The position numbers were made by a program, and so were the translations under genes. Below are positions 1 through 9,010 of a stretch of 64,000 nt of DNA, piece by piece. The notes below the pieces were generated by a model. It made no database searches. It was not told the DNA's origin and saw only the letters and a program-made list of their open reading frames with translations. Position 1 is the stretch's first letter; each line of letters opens with the position of its first letter. This DNA is from Cryobacterium fucosi (GTDB taxonomy: Bacteria > Actinomycetota > Actinomycetes > Actinomycetales > Microbacteriaceae): NCBI RefSeq assembly GCF_004403515.1, contig NZ_SOHH01000053.1, positions 27,150 through 91,149 on the forward strand. The letters are read 5' to 3'.

Positions 1-1432
1 AGTCGAACGAAGTGATCGGCCCGTAGAAGCCGCACTTGCCGGAGTCCCCGCGCTGCCAGACATTGTTCGTGAACCGGATGTCCCTGGTTCCGCCGGAGAA
101 CGGCTTGTCCGGCGTCGAACCGCCATAGCTGCAATAGCCGCCCGATCCACCGATGAACAGGTTCCGGTCGATCGTGTTGTTCTTCACGACGGCGAAGTCA
201 CCGTAACCGGTCAATGCTGCCGAGCACCCGGCATCCGGGGCCACATCGGGCGCGTCACACGCGATGGTGTTGCCGCGGATCACAGAGCCTGATCCCATTC
301 GAACTCCGGATTCGTGCGCAACGCCCGTGGCGTCACGGAATTGGCCGTGAACATAGGAATCGACGAGCGCGCAGTCAAGGTAACAATTCACGGATCGATT
401 CCCGCCGGTCACCTCAACCCGGGTGGCCGTGAACCGGGCATCACCGATTCCGGTCCCCATCTGGGCTCCGATGACGACCTCACTGTCGCTGATCGCGAAA
501 GACCCGGTGCCTGAGTCACTGGTTCCAACGGTCCCATTGATGACAGAACGAGTGATCACCACACCCGGCGCGTCGATCTGCAGTGTGCAGCTCACCCGCT
601 TGGCATCGATGACGGTCCCCGCGGCTGTGATCCGGCAAGGCCCCGCATAGTCCGAGAGAACAGTCCCGGCCGGCACACCGGTCGTCGCCGCCGACCCGAA
701 TCCGGTGGCCGGCGGCGGCGTCGGTGTCGGAGTGGGCGTCGGTGTCGGAGTGGGCGTCGGAGTGGGCGTCGGTGTCGGAGTGGGCGTCGGTGTCGGTGTC
801 GGCGCGGGAGCGACGCCTGGTGAGAAGACCAGATCAACCCAGTACGAACTGTTGCGGTAGGAATCGGTCGGGAACTGCGTCGTCGACCCATACTTGTAGA
901 CGCCGGATCCAGCCGCGATTCTCAGGTCGGGTGACTGCGATTTCCCGGTGAAGTCATACGTGGCCGCATACCGCCCCTCCGCTGCGTAGTACGAGACGAC
1001 ATAGGTCTCGCCAGACGTCAACGCAACCTTCCGGTCGAAATCAGCGGTCTGCCAACCCGACTCCGTCTCGCTCGTGAAGGTGGCGCCGGCAAGCTTCTTT
1101 CCTTGCGCCGTCCAGAGGGTTCCGTTGTGGGTCCCCGGTGCCGTGGAAATCTTCCAGAAGCGCATCCCGGTGGCGGTGCCGTCCGCACGAACGCTGAACC
1201 GCGTGCCGACCTCGACCCCGTTGACGTCCGAGTGGGGCACCAGGCGAGTCGGGGCCGAGCTGCCCATCATCGTACTGCCGGCCGCAGCCGCCGGGCTCGT
1301 GGCCCACGGCCCGGTCGACACGATCATGGCGAGCACAATCGCGAACGCGGCCGCGACACTGCCGACACGGAGGGCGATCCTGGATTTGGATGTGGAACTG
1401 GTTGCACTATGAAGTGCCTGGGGGGAGTTCAA
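1..1432 (-). CDS. Secreted DUF4082 / beta-helix-like protein, 3' part outside window
   Basis: The visible 477 residues form an exported protein whose C-terminus lies beyond the left edge. I chose the TTG start at 1432: AGGA lies 6 nt upstream, and this start gives a basic N-region, a hydrophobic segment and an Ala-rich cleavage region within about the first 50 residues. The ATG at 1328 would fall inside that signal. A DUF4082 domain spans about residues 60-200 (GTHNGTLW, SGWQTADF, YVVSYYA, YWVDLVF). A Pro-Thr linker follows at about 209-238. The remainder has short turns with N, G, D and Cys residues that suggest a right-handed beta-helix, as in some surface polysaccharide-binding or lyase-like proteins. 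It is transcribed like the polysaccharide operon, 172 nt after its last gene, so a role in the same surface polymer is inferred. No catalytic residues can be assigned. Confidence 0.75.
   Translation of the reverse strand, partial: MNSPQALHSATSSTSKSRIALRVGSVAAAFAIVLAMIVSTGPWATSPAAAAGSTMMGSSAPTRLVPHSDVNGVEVGTRFSVRADGTATGMRFWKISTAPGTHNGTLWTAQGKKLAGATFTSETESGWQTADFDRKVALTSGETYVVSYYAAEGRYAATYDFTGKSQSPDLRIAAGSGVYKYGSTTQFPTDSYRNSSYWVDLVFSPGVAPAPTPTPTPTPTPTPTPTPTPTPTPTPTPTPPPATGFGSAATTGVPAGTVLSDYAGPCRITAAGTVIDAKRVSCTLQIDAPGVVITRSVINGTVGTSDSGTGSFAISDSEVVIGAQMGTGIGDARFTATRVEVTGGNRSVNCYLDCALVDSYVHGQFRDATGVAHESGVRMGSGSVIRGNTIACDAPDVAPDAGCSAALTGYGDFAVVKNNTIDRNLFIGGSGGYCSYGGSTPDKPFSGGTRDIRFTNNVWQRGDSGKCGFYGPITSFD
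719..804. repeat. Pro-Thr-encoding microsatellite
   Basis: Short units of the type GTCGGTGTCGGAGTGGGC are repeated in tandem within the preceding gene. They encode a (Pro-Thr)n linker between the DUF4082 domain and the C-terminal domain. Unit lengths are multiples of 6 bp, so a gain or loss would change linker length without breaking the frame. Confidence 0.8.
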
Positions 1433-1604
1433 TACGCGTCCTGACTCGTCTGAAATTCGAGTTGTCGCCTACTCGATGGTCGTCGAGCGGCACAAGTTTA
1501 CCCCCATCGGGGAGGGGCGCCCCCCGTGGGGAGAGCATGTCTGCCCCAATTAGAACTGAGGATTTCTAACGAGTCAAGCCGAGCGCGAGGGCCTCATCAC
1601 CGCA

Positions 1605-3386
1605 CTACGGTGCGGTCGTTTCGTTGCATGGGCCCAGACTCGCCACGATGAGGTTCGTCAGAAAGGCGACCGAACTGGGTCGCGGTGCGATCCGCCCACC
1701 CAGCATGTCACCGATCCAGTCCGGTCGGATGAAGGTCGTCAGCTCCGTCGCCGACAGGAGTTCCGGATGCGCGCGCCAGTGTCCCACGACCTTTTCTGCG
1801 AGCTGGAAACCCCCAGCTGGAGGTCGGTTTCCGTGCCGAATGCGTTGGCCGACCTTTCGAGTCAGGCGACGGCCCGTGGCCAGGGCGCCGGCTGCCGATC
1901 GCCACGGATTCGGGTAGGCCGTGGCGATCGGTGCCGCGCGTCCCTCCAGAGGAATTCTGCCCAGCTCGGGGTCGAGTGCCATCTGCAATCTGGCGAGGAA
2001 CAGGGAGTGCGCTTTGTCCTTCGGAGACAGCCTCGAGGCAATGCTGAGAAACTGCTGGCAAAGCATCGGGTTGATGACCATCCGCTGGGCGCCGACCGCC
2101 GTGTCGGTGACCCCCGCCCATCGCTGCATGCGGTGCCGCAGGTAGAGCTCGTCCGTGGCCCGGAACCATTCGTCACCGGCTGCCGACAGGGCAGAGGCCA
2201 CCTCGTCATCGGCCGTCGCGCGAGCCCACGCAGAGAACTCCGGGTCGAGCAGGCCCGGCTCGACGGCTTCGTTCACGAACATCCGCCACGCCGCGAGCTG
2301 ATGTGAGTCCTTCCGCGTGAATGTCCGCTCGCGCACGCCGCCGGTGTAGTAGAAGCCACGGGCAATCTCTCCGCCGAGTCCCGAGATCCGCACACCCTGA
2401 TCGAAGCTGCCCTCCGCGACGGTGAGGGCGGCGAGGGCGATCGGATCTGACATCCCATCCAGGCGCATAGCGGCCGCCCTGACGAGGTCCCACCCGTCCA
2501 CGGCGCTCAGGCCGTCGAGAGCGGCGAGGCCGCGCACGTCGTGGCGCATTCCGTAGCGCTCGGCGAGCTGCCTGGCAACGGTGACGTCCCCGCTGCCGGG
2601 CACACCCAGCGTCATCGCGCGGAGCCCGCGACGTCGGGCGACCGGGATGGCGCTGAGGAGAAGGCGGGAATCCTGCCCGCCGGTGAGTTGCAGGACCGCC
2701 TCGGGGTGGTCGTCCAGGAGCGCCTCCAACGAACCACGCAGCATCTCGGCTGCCGCGGACACGGCCTCCTCCAGCGGGATCCCGGCCTCGCCCGCCCGTT
2801 CCGTCGCGCTCACTCGCACGCCATCCGCGTCGAGTCGGGCGATCGCGCCGGGAGCGAGTTTCTCCACACCTCTGAACACCGTGCGCTGGCCGAGCTGCCA
2901 CCCGAGCAGAGACTGGACGGCGACCGCAGTGTGGTCCAGTTCGGCACCGCGGATCCACCCCGCGAACAGCGCCGACGTGGAGAGCACCGGCGCGCCGGCG
3001 GCATCCGGGGCGCTGTGATAGAGCTGTCGGAATCCCATCGAGTCGGCGACCATGGTCACCCCCTGCTCATCGCCGCGTACGGCGGCGAAGGGCGGGAGCA
3101 GTCGTGTCAGACGCGCCGGATTGTGGCGCATGTCTTCGGCGATCTCTGCGGGCGACACCTCTCCGCGTTCGGTCCTCATGACGCGGGACAGCGCGAGGGT
3201 CTGAGTAGACGGGTTCAGCGCGCCCAGGCCCCACGAGGACAGTTTCGCCGGACCGCTCACCCTGGTCGTGACTTCCTCGTGAGGCCCGAGCATCCCATCG
3301 AGCATCGAATCGTCGCGGTCTACCGCGATGAAACCCGGAAGGGCGCCGTGCGGCCCCTTCCGGCTAGGCTGCGGCGAGTTTCGCAT
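1605..3386 (-). CDS. Asparagine-synthase-like amide-forming enzyme without glutaminase Cys
   Basis: The 593-residue protein has the asparagine synthetase / beta-lactam synthetase fold. A PP-loop (LTGGQDSR, about residues 234-241) binds ATP, and an N-terminal Ntn-like domain occupies about residues 15-190. True class II amidotransferases begin Met-Cys-Gly, with Cys as the glutaminase nucleophile. None of the possible starts here places a Cys at position 2, and the conserved start reads LPGFIAVDR. It therefore probably does not hydrolyse glutamine; it may adenylate a carboxylate and join it to an amine, as beta-lactam synthetase or lasso-peptide cyclases do. The ATG at 3386 overlaps the upstream carrier protein gene by 23 nt; a start further upstream is possible. 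It is the last gene of the operon and resembles the amidotransferases of exosortase A loci. The substrate is unknown. Confidence 0.75.
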   Translation of the reverse strand: MRNSPQPSRKGPHGALPGFIAVDRDDSMLDGMLGPHEEVTTRVSGPAKLSSWGLGALNPSTQTLALSRVMRTERGEVSPAEIAEDMRHNPARLTRLLPPFAAVRGDEQGVTMVADSMGFRQLYHSAPDAAGAPVLSTSALFAGWIRGAELDHTAVAVQSLLGWQLGQRTVFRGVEKLAPGAIARLDADGVRVSATERAGEAGIPLEEAVSAAAEMLRGSLEALLDDHPEAVLQLTGGQDSRLLLSAIPVARRRGLRAMTLGVPGSGDVTVARQLAERYGMRHDVRGLAALDGLSAVDGWDLVRAAAMRLDGMSDPIALAALTVAEGSFDQGVRISGLGGEIARGFYYTGGVRERTFTRKDSHQLAAWRMFVNEAVEPGLLDPEFSAWARATADDEVASALSAAGDEWFRATDELYLRHRMQRWAGVTDTAVGAQRMVINPMLCQQFLSIASRLSPKDKAHSLFLARLQMALDPELGRIPLEGRAAPIATAYPNPWRSAAGALATGRRLTRKVGQRIRHGNRPPAGGFQLAEKVVGHWRAHPELLSATELTTFIRPDWIGDMLGGRIAPRPSSVAFLTNLIVASLGPCNETTAP

Positions 3387-3621
3387 CGACGAACCCGGCA
3401 AGGGTGCCCACCGTCTCGAAGATCTCGGCGCCGAACTCGTCATCGTCCACGGTGATGTCGAAGCGATCTTCGATGGATGCCACGAGACTCACCACGCCGA
3501 ACGAGTCCAGTTCCGGCAGCGCGCCGAACAACGCGGTGTCCTCCTGCAGATCGTCCGGGCGTTGGCGCAGCTCAAGGGTTTCGATCAGCACGGCGCGAAG
3601 GGCGTTCAATGTGTCGGTCAT
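3364..3621 (-). CDS. Free-standing acyl (aminoacyl) carrier protein
   Basis: This is an 85-residue acidic PP-binding protein. The phosphopantetheine attachment site is Ser40 in the motif LPELDSFGVVSL, a DSF variant of the usual DSL. The ATG at 3621 follows AGGAG by a few nucleotides; an ATG 36 nt further upstream has no better site. The gene lies 28 nt after the PLP decarboxylase and overlaps the start of the asparagine-synthase-like gene. With an AMP-forming ligase two genes upstream, it probably carries an acyl or aminoacyl thioester that neighbouring enzymes modify before transfer to the glycan. It is unlikely to be the fatty-acid AcpP, given the context and the divergent motif. Confidence 0.85.
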   Translation of the reverse strand: MTDTLNALRAVLIETLELRQRPDDLQEDTALFGALPELDSFGVVSLVASIEDRFDITVDDDEFGAEIFETVGTLAGFVDAKLAAA

Positions 3622-3649
3622 GGTTGCTCCTGGTTGGGACGAGGACTGT

Positions 3650-4876
3650 TCAGACAAGGACTTCCGCCGGTGCGGGATGTCCGAGGAAAGCGGTTGGGCT
3701 GGCGGTCAGGCCGTACGCCCCCGCCTGGAAGATCACGATGAGGTCGTCGATGTCCGCCCGGGGCAGCTCGACATCATTCGCGAGCAGGTCGAGCGGGGTG
3801 CACAGGCATCCCACGACGGTGACGACCTCTACGGAGGCGAGCTCGGCGCGGTTTCCGACGGCGACGGGATAGTTGCGGCGGATGGCCTGGCCGAAGTTCC
3901 CCGAGGCGGCGAGCTGGTGATGCATGCCCCCGTCGACGACGAGGAAGGTCTTGCCGCGCGACACCTTGCGGTCGAGTACCCGGGTGACGTATATCCCGCA
4001 CTCCCCGACGAGGTATCGACCGAGCTCGATGACCGGGCTTGCCTCTGGCATCCGCTCCGCGATCGGCCCGTCGACCAGCTCATGGAGATTCGCAGCGACC
4101 GCCGCCAGGTCGAGCGCCTGGTCCTTCTCGACATACGGGATGCCGAACCCGCCACCCAGATTGATGTAGCGCAGCGGTGAGGGCAGGTGCTCCGCGAGGC
4201 CGCTCACCAGGTCGACTGTGCGCCGCTGCGCCTCGGCGATGATCGCCGCGTTCAGGTTCTGCGAGCCGGCGAACACGTGAAAGCCGAGCACGTTCGCTCC
4301 CGCCGTTGCGTATTCGCGCAGAACCGCGGGAACCTGCTCCGCATCGATGCCGAACTGCTGGGGTCCGCCGCCCATCCGCATCCCCGACCCCTTCACGGCG
4401 AAGTCGGGGTTCACTCGCACGGCGACGTTCGGCGTGAGCCCGAGTTCGTCGCCGGCGGCGAGCACGCGGCGGAATTCGGTGGTGGACTCGATCTCGACCA
4501 GGATGCCTGCTGCGACCGCCCGCCGGATCTCGGCCGGAGTCTTGCCCGGCCCGGCGAAGCTGACCTTGTCAGCGCTGATCGTGGTGTCGAGTGCGGTGTG
4601 CAGTTCCAACCCCGATGCGATGTCGATCCGGTCGAGCCTGCGTGCCAGATGTTGCACGATGGCGGGCATGGGATTGGCCTTCATCGCGAAGCTGAGCTCC
4701 ACCCCTGCGGGGAGCACAGAGCGCAGCCGGTCGACCCGCTGGTCGAGCAGCGCCCGGTCGTAGGCGAAGAACGGCGTCGACCCGACGCGTGCGGCGAGCC
4801 TGCTGAGCGGCATCCCGCCGACCCGGAGTTCGCCGTCCACGGTGCCGAAACCGGCCACGTGCTCGTGCGGATTCAT
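3650..4876 (-). CDS. Type III PLP-dependent decarboxylase (exosortase-A-associated type)
   Basis: The 408-residue protein belongs to the diaminopimelate/ornithine decarboxylase family of alanine-racemase fold. The Schiff-base lysine is Lys66 in LSFAMKANPMPAIV. The glycine-rich phosphate-binding motif is INLGGGFGIPY, and the C-terminal barrel carries the active-site region VVGCLCTPLDLLAND with the catalytic Cys. Its start overlaps the ligase stop by 4 nt. True lysA is usually found near argS, hom or thrC, whereas this gene sits between a ligase and a carrier protein. That setting recalls BtrK of butirosin synthesis, which decarboxylates a glutamyl group on a carrier protein, and the PEP1-type decarboxylases of exosortase A loci. 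Decarboxylation of an ACP-bound or free amino acid for the polysaccharide is inferred. Confidence 0.82.
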   Translation of the reverse strand: MNPHEHVAGFGTVDGELRVGGMPLSRLAARVGSTPFFAYDRALLDQRVDRLRSVLPAGVELSFAMKANPMPAIVQHLARRLDRIDIASGLELHTALDTTISADKVSFAGPGKTPAEIRRAVAAGILVEIESTTEFRRVLAAGDELGLTPNVAVRVNPDFAVKGSGMRMGGGPQQFGIDAEQVPAVLREYATAGANVLGFHVFAGSQNLNAAIIAEAQRRTVDLVSGLAEHLPSPLRYINLGGGFGIPYVEKDQALDLAAVAANLHELVDGPIAERMPEASPVIELGRYLVGECGIYVTRVLDRKVSRGKTFLVVDGGMHHQLAASGNFGQAIRRNYPVAVGNRAELASVEVVTVVGCLCTPLDLLANDVELPRADIDDLIVIFQAGAYGLTASPTAFLGHPAPAEVLV

Positions 4877-6438
4877 CCGGACACCTCCGACACGAGGAGG
4901 GTGCGATCGTACTTGCCGTTGGGTGACCGGGGCAGCTCGTCGCGAACGTCGATGCGGGACGGGACCATGTAGAGCGGCAGGATCTGCCTGAGTGCGGCGG
5001 CAAGCGCGTCGACGTCGAGTTCAGGAGCCGTCGGCGTGACCACCAGCACGATTCGCTGGCCGAGCGCCGGGTCCTCCTCGCCGAGGGCGACGGTCTCGCG
5101 CACGAGGCCGGTGCTGTAGGCGGCCTCCTCGATCTCGCTCGGGCTCACCCGGTAGCCCGAGGTCTTGATCATGTCGTCTGTTCTGCCCACGAAATACAGG
5201 AACCCCTCCTGGTCGGCCACCACCGTGTCCCCCGACCAGACGGCTTTCTCTGGGGCGCGCCACGGTTGCTCGGGGTGATGCACGAGGCGATAGCGTTCGG
5301 CGGTGCGGATCGGGTCATTCCAGTAGCCGAGCGCGACGAGAGCGCCGCGGTGCACGAGCTCGCCTTCCTCGCCGGGCGCGCACGGCGAACCGTCCGGACG
5401 GAGCACGAGGATCTCGGCGTTGGGGATGGCCTTGCCGATCGAGTCAGGACGTCGGTCGATTTCCGACGGATCGAGATAGGTCGAGCGGAACGCCTCCGTG
5501 AGGCCGTACATGAGGTAGGGATCGGCCTCCGTGAAGATCCCCCGGAGGCGATCCAGGGTCGGACGCGGCATCCTGCCCCCCGTGTTCGCCCAGTACCGGA
5601 GGCGGCGGGCCGCCGCTTCCGGCCATCTCACCTCAGCCAGTTGCAGCCAGAGCGGAGGCACGCAGGTGAGGCCCGTGACGCCATACTGCTCGCACAGTTT
5701 CGCCACCTCACGTGGCAGGAGATAGTTCATCAGGACGCAGTGGGCGCCGACCGAGAACGCCGTCGTCACCTGGCTCAGGCCGGCGTCGAAGCTGAGCGGC
5801 AGCACGCTGAGGATGACGTCGCCGCCGGTGTTCGCCAGGTAGGTGCTCACGCTCTCGGCGCCGACGATCAGGTTGCGGTGGCTCAACACGACGCCTTTGG
5901 GTTTGCCCGTGCTGCCGGAGGTGTAGAGGATCGCAGCCGGATCGATGTCAATCGCCGGCGACCGGCCCGGTTCTCCCGCCGCCGCCTGTCCGTCGGCCCA
6001 GCTGCGCACCTGCCAGGCCGCGGCGGGATCCTGCACCGCCTCGCCGACGACGATCACTTGCGCGACCAGGCTGTCCGGCAGGACCGAACGGAGCTGGGTG
6101 AGCCTGTCCGCCGAGGTGATCAGCACTACCGCGCCGCTGTCGCCGAGGATGTGGCGAACCTGTGCCGCCTTGAGCACATGGTTGATCGGGACGAAGACGC
6201 CCCCGGCTACGGAGACGGCGAAAATCGACGCGACGGTTTCGAGGCGCTTCTCGAGATAGATCGCCACACGGTCGCCACGGTGCAGCCCCACGGCGAGCAG
6301 TTGCGCCGCACAGGCGCGGGACATCCGCCAGGCGTCGGCGTAGCTGACGGTGGTATTGCGGTAGCTCAACGCCGGGGCATCCGGGGTTGCGGCGGCCGCC
6401 TGGCTGAGCAGGTGATGGAGGTTCGTCCTCGCCGGCAT
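4873..6438 (-). CDS. AMP-forming acyl/aminoacyl ligase (exosortase-A-associated type)
   Basis: This 521-residue ANL-superfamily enzyme probably activates a carboxylic or amino acid as an adenylate and loads it on the carrier protein encoded nearby. The ATP-binding A3 motif LYTSGSTGKPKG lies at about 171-182. Later motifs are YGLTE, the GDTV / GRTDDMIKTSGYR hinge and the catalytic Lys in RSPNGKYDR near the C-terminus. It overlaps the decarboxylase gene by 4 nt and its start lies next to the stop of the preceding glycosyltransferase. The match to the ligase always found beside a PLP decarboxylase and ACP in exosortase A systems is recalled from family knowledge. A simple acyl-CoA synthetase role is the alternative. 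Confidence 0.82.
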   Translation of the reverse strand: MPARTNLHHLLSQAAAATPDAPALSYRNTTVSYADAWRMSRACAAQLLAVGLHRGDRVAIYLEKRLETVASIFAVSVAGGVFVPINHVLKAAQVRHILGDSGAVVLITSADRLTQLRSVLPDSLVAQVIVVGEAVQDPAAAWQVRSWADGQAAAGEPGRSPAIDIDPAAILYTSGSTGKPKGVVLSHRNLIVGAESVSTYLANTGGDVILSVLPLSFDAGLSQVTTAFSVGAHCVLMNYLLPREVAKLCEQYGVTGLTCVPPLWLQLAEVRWPEAAARRLRYWANTGGRMPRPTLDRLRGIFTEADPYLMYGLTEAFRSTYLDPSEIDRRPDSIGKAIPNAEILVLRPDGSPCAPGEEGELVHRGALVALGYWNDPIRTAERYRLVHHPEQPWRAPEKAVWSGDTVVADQEGFLYFVGRTDDMIKTSGYRVSPSEIEEAAYSTGLVRETVALGEEDPALGQRIVLVVTPTAPELDVDALAAALRQILPLYMVPSRIDVRDELPRSPNGKYDRTLLVSEVSG

Positions 6439-7802
6439 CAGCGTGCGCTCCGCTCGGCTCGCGCGCTGCGTTCGAGGAGATAGCGGCCGAATTCCTCGGC
6501 ATCATCGAGGTCGACATAGCGCCGGCCTTCCGGGTCGGTGTCGGCGCACGTTTCGTCATCGATGGCGGGAACAGGCGCCGCGGGCCGCGAGAGCCCGGAC
6601 AGCTCGTCGAACACCGACACATACGCCTCGGCCTGCGGGCGCCAGTCCATCAGCGTCGCCACTCGTGTGCGGGCCCTCCTGCCGAGCTCCGCGCGCAGCG
6701 GCGGGTCGTCGATCAGCGTCTCGACGGCATCGGCGAACGCGGTGATGTCGCCGGACGGGACGTAGAGCAGGGTGTCTCCTCCTGAGACGCGGGTCTCGAC
6801 CAGGTCGAAGGACACCGCGGGCAGCCCGTACGCCATGTATTCCATGGTTTTGTTCATTGTCGACAGGTCGTTCAGTGGTGTCTTCAGGTCCGGGCACAGG
6901 CCGATGTCGGCTCGGCTGAGGTGCTCTGCGATGGCCACCTTGTCCACCCGTCCGGTGAAGGTCACGTGGTTGTCCAGTCCCAGCGCGGCCGATTGCGCCC
7001 TGAGCGCCTCCAGGCAGTCGCCGAAGCCGAGGAGTGTGGCGGTCACGTTGGCACGCCCGCGGCGATGCACGAGTTCGTCGACGACGAGCAGCACCTGGTC
7101 GACCCCGTCCTGGGGGCCCATGATCCCGAGGTAAACCAGGTTGATCTGCTCGGCGGGACGCGCTCGATCAGGGTAGATCGGGCGCATTCGACGGGTGTCC
7201 GGTCCGCTGCGCACCACCGTCACCTCGTCGGGGCGGCGTCGTCCGCGCCGGACGGCGATCGCTTTGTAGGACTCGTTCGTCGATATGACCCGGTGCGCGG
7301 TGCGGAATGTGGCGCGTTCGAGCCAGAGCAGGCCGCGGTACTCAAGGCCGTTCAAACCGCCGCGGGGTTCACCGAACCGGGAGATGAACAGCTCGGGGTT
7401 CAGGTCGTGGTGGTCGAACACGAACGTAACTCCGAAGGGACGCCACAACAGCGCCAGCAGCCAGTAGGTGTCAGGCGGATTGCACGCCTGAATAATGTCG
7501 AACGGCCTGGTGCGACGGACCCGCAGTGACAGCCACGCGGTGCGCGCCCAGCTGTAGGCGAACTCCCAGACGAACCCGAGGGCGCCTTTCGCCTCTCGGG
7601 CGGGCGGGTATTTGTAGATGTCCACCCCGTCGATCTGCTGACGCCTGGGGTCGCCCGGCCCCGTGGGGCAGATCACGCTCACGCGGTAGCCCCGCGCGAT
7701 CAGAGCCTGGCACTCCAGCCACACCCGCCGGTCCAGCGGAACCGGGAGGTTCTGCACGATGATCAGCACGTGCGGCGGCTGAGCGTTGATTCCTGTGTTC
7801 AT
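6438..7802 (-). CDS. GT4-type glycosyltransferase
   Basis: The 454-residue protein is a GT-B fold retaining transferase. The N-terminal Rossmann domain begins PHVLIIVQNLPVPLDRRVW, a form common in exosortase-type glycan loci. The C-terminal donor-binding domain has the sequence NKTMEYMAYGLPAVSFDL with the E-x7-E-type acidic residue. I chose ATG at 7802 because it makes a 4-nt ATGA overlap with the preceding gene; the longer reading frame would extend far into that gene. It should add one sugar to the lipid-linked repeat unit on the cytoplasmic face of the membrane. Donor and acceptor cannot be read from sequence. Confidence 0.85.
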   Translation of the reverse strand: MNTGINAQPPHVLIIVQNLPVPLDRRVWLECQALIARGYRVSVICPTGPGDPRRQQIDGVDIYKYPPAREAKGALGFVWEFAYSWARTAWLSLRVRRTRPFDIIQACNPPDTYWLLALLWRPFGVTFVFDHHDLNPELFISRFGEPRGGLNGLEYRGLLWLERATFRTAHRVISTNESYKAIAVRRGRRRPDEVTVVRSGPDTRRMRPIYPDRARPAEQINLVYLGIMGPQDGVDQVLLVVDELVHRRGRANVTATLLGFGDCLEALRAQSAALGLDNHVTFTGRVDKVAIAEHLSRADIGLCPDLKTPLNDLSTMNKTMEYMAYGLPAVSFDLVETRVSGGDTLLYVPSGDITAFADAVETLIDDPPLRAELGRRARTRVATLMDWRPQAEAYVSVFDELSGLSRPAAPVPAIDDETCADTDPEGRRYVDLDDAEEFGRYLLERSARAERSAR

Positions 7803-9010
7803 GCGCCGGTCACCTCCTCGATGATGATGCGGACGACGGCATCCTGGGTCGGCGTCCACGACCGTCCGACGACGGATGCGGCGGCAGCCGCGGCGCGCCC
7901 GGCGAGGTCGTCGGCGGTCACGGCGGTGCTGAGCGCGTCTGCGAGAGCAGCAGCGCTCGGCTCCGCCCAGCGGACGTGGGGATTGGGCAGCACAAGGCCG
8001 GCGAGCGGGTTGTCGTTGACGACCGGGATGTTACCCGCGGCGAGCATCTCCTCGGCGACGAGCGTGATGTTGGTGAAGGACATCGCGAGCCCGGCGATCG
8101 TCCGCCCGTACAGCTCGTTCAGCGCGGATGTCGACAGGCGACCGTGGAAGGTGATGGGGATACTGAGTCCACGCGGCGGCGCCCCGTAAACGTGGATCTC
8201 CTGATCGGGGTGCCTCCGGTGGAACACCATGAGCGTGAGGCAGGCGAGCTGGTAGCCGCGGCGCGGGGTCTCCGGCCGGCAATAGAACACGATTCCGCTG
8301 CGCACTGTCCCCACGGCGGGCAAGTGATAGACGGCCGAGTCGCAGCCGAACGGTACGACATCACTGGCGAGCCCGGTCTGCTCGCGGATCATCCCGTCGA
8401 GCATCTCGCCCAGCGCGATGCGCCGGAACGGAAGTCGGTAGGTCATCGCGGCGAACTCGTGCTCGGCACCCTGCCCGTAGAAGAACGGTTCATAGTCTTG
8501 AATGAAGTAGAGCCGACGCATCGGCGAGTGCGCGTACTTGACGATGACATGAGCGGACTCCCACGATGTCGCGACGACCGCATCGATATCCGCAATCCCG
8601 GCACGCGCATCCCGGATCTCCGCGGCCATCCCCGGCCAGTTCTCCCGGATGACCGATGTCAGGCGCGCGACGTCGAGACCGTGCTTGTCGTACAGGAACA
8701 GCACGCAACCGTGTCCCGCTGCTTCGAGCGCCTCGACGATCCGGAAGAGCGTGGTGTGGCCGCCGGATCCAGCCGCCGGCGGTGTGGTCACCCAGCCGAT
8801 GCGGAGCGGTCGGCCGCGCTCGGGACGCATTGAGGGCACGGGGAGCTCGGCAGGGACTTCGACGAGGAGGTCCTCCAGGTCGAGGTTGAACAGGAGGTCT
8901 GCCGCGCCCGTGCTGCGGTAGGCATGCTGCGCGATGCGCTGCCCGATCCCGGACGAGCCAACGGCCAGGGCTCGACGCGTCTTCCCCAACAGATCTGCTC
9001 TTCGGCTCAT
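7799..9010 (-). CDS. WsaF-like glycosyltransferase
   Basis: This 403-residue protein resembles the WsaF family of rhamnosyltransferases acting in S-layer and polysaccharide glycan synthesis. Family-like motifs are GGHTTLFRIVEALEAAGH near residue 80, the sequence YFIQDYEPFFYGQG near 175, and a C-terminal donor domain with MSFTNITLVAEEMLAAG. It overlaps both neighbours by 4 nt and so belongs to the operon. A rhamnosyl donor is suggested by the family only, as no dTDP-rhamnose genes are present in the window. Confidence 0.8.
   Translation of the reverse strand: MSRRADLLGKTRRALAVGSSGIGQRIAQHAYRSTGAADLLFNLDLEDLLVEVPAELPVPSMRPERGRPLRIGWVTTPPAAGSGGHTTLFRIVEALEAAGHGCVLFLYDKHGLDVARLTSVIRENWPGMAAEIRDARAGIADIDAVVATSWESAHVIVKYAHSPMRRLYFIQDYEPFFYGQGAEHEFAAMTYRLPFRRIALGEMLDGMIREQTGLASDVVPFGCDSAVYHLPAVGTVRSGIVFYCRPETPRRGYQLACLTLMVFHRRHPDQEIHVYGAPPRGLSIPITFHGRLSTSALNELYGRTIAGLAMSFTNITLVAEEMLAAGNIPVVNDNPLAGLVLPNPHVRWAEPSAAALADALSTAVTADDLAGRAAAAAASVVGRSWTPTQDAVVRIIIEEVTGA

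Noticed and set aside
719..804. Possible CRISPR-like or direct-repeat array
   Set aside because: The units are short, contiguous and in frame within a gene, encoding a Pro-Thr linker; there are no spacers.
3650..4876. Assignment as lysA (diaminopimelate decarboxylase for lysine synthesis)
   Set aside because: The fold fits, but the gene sits between an AMP ligase and an ACP in a glycan operon and resembles the exosortase-A-associated branch.
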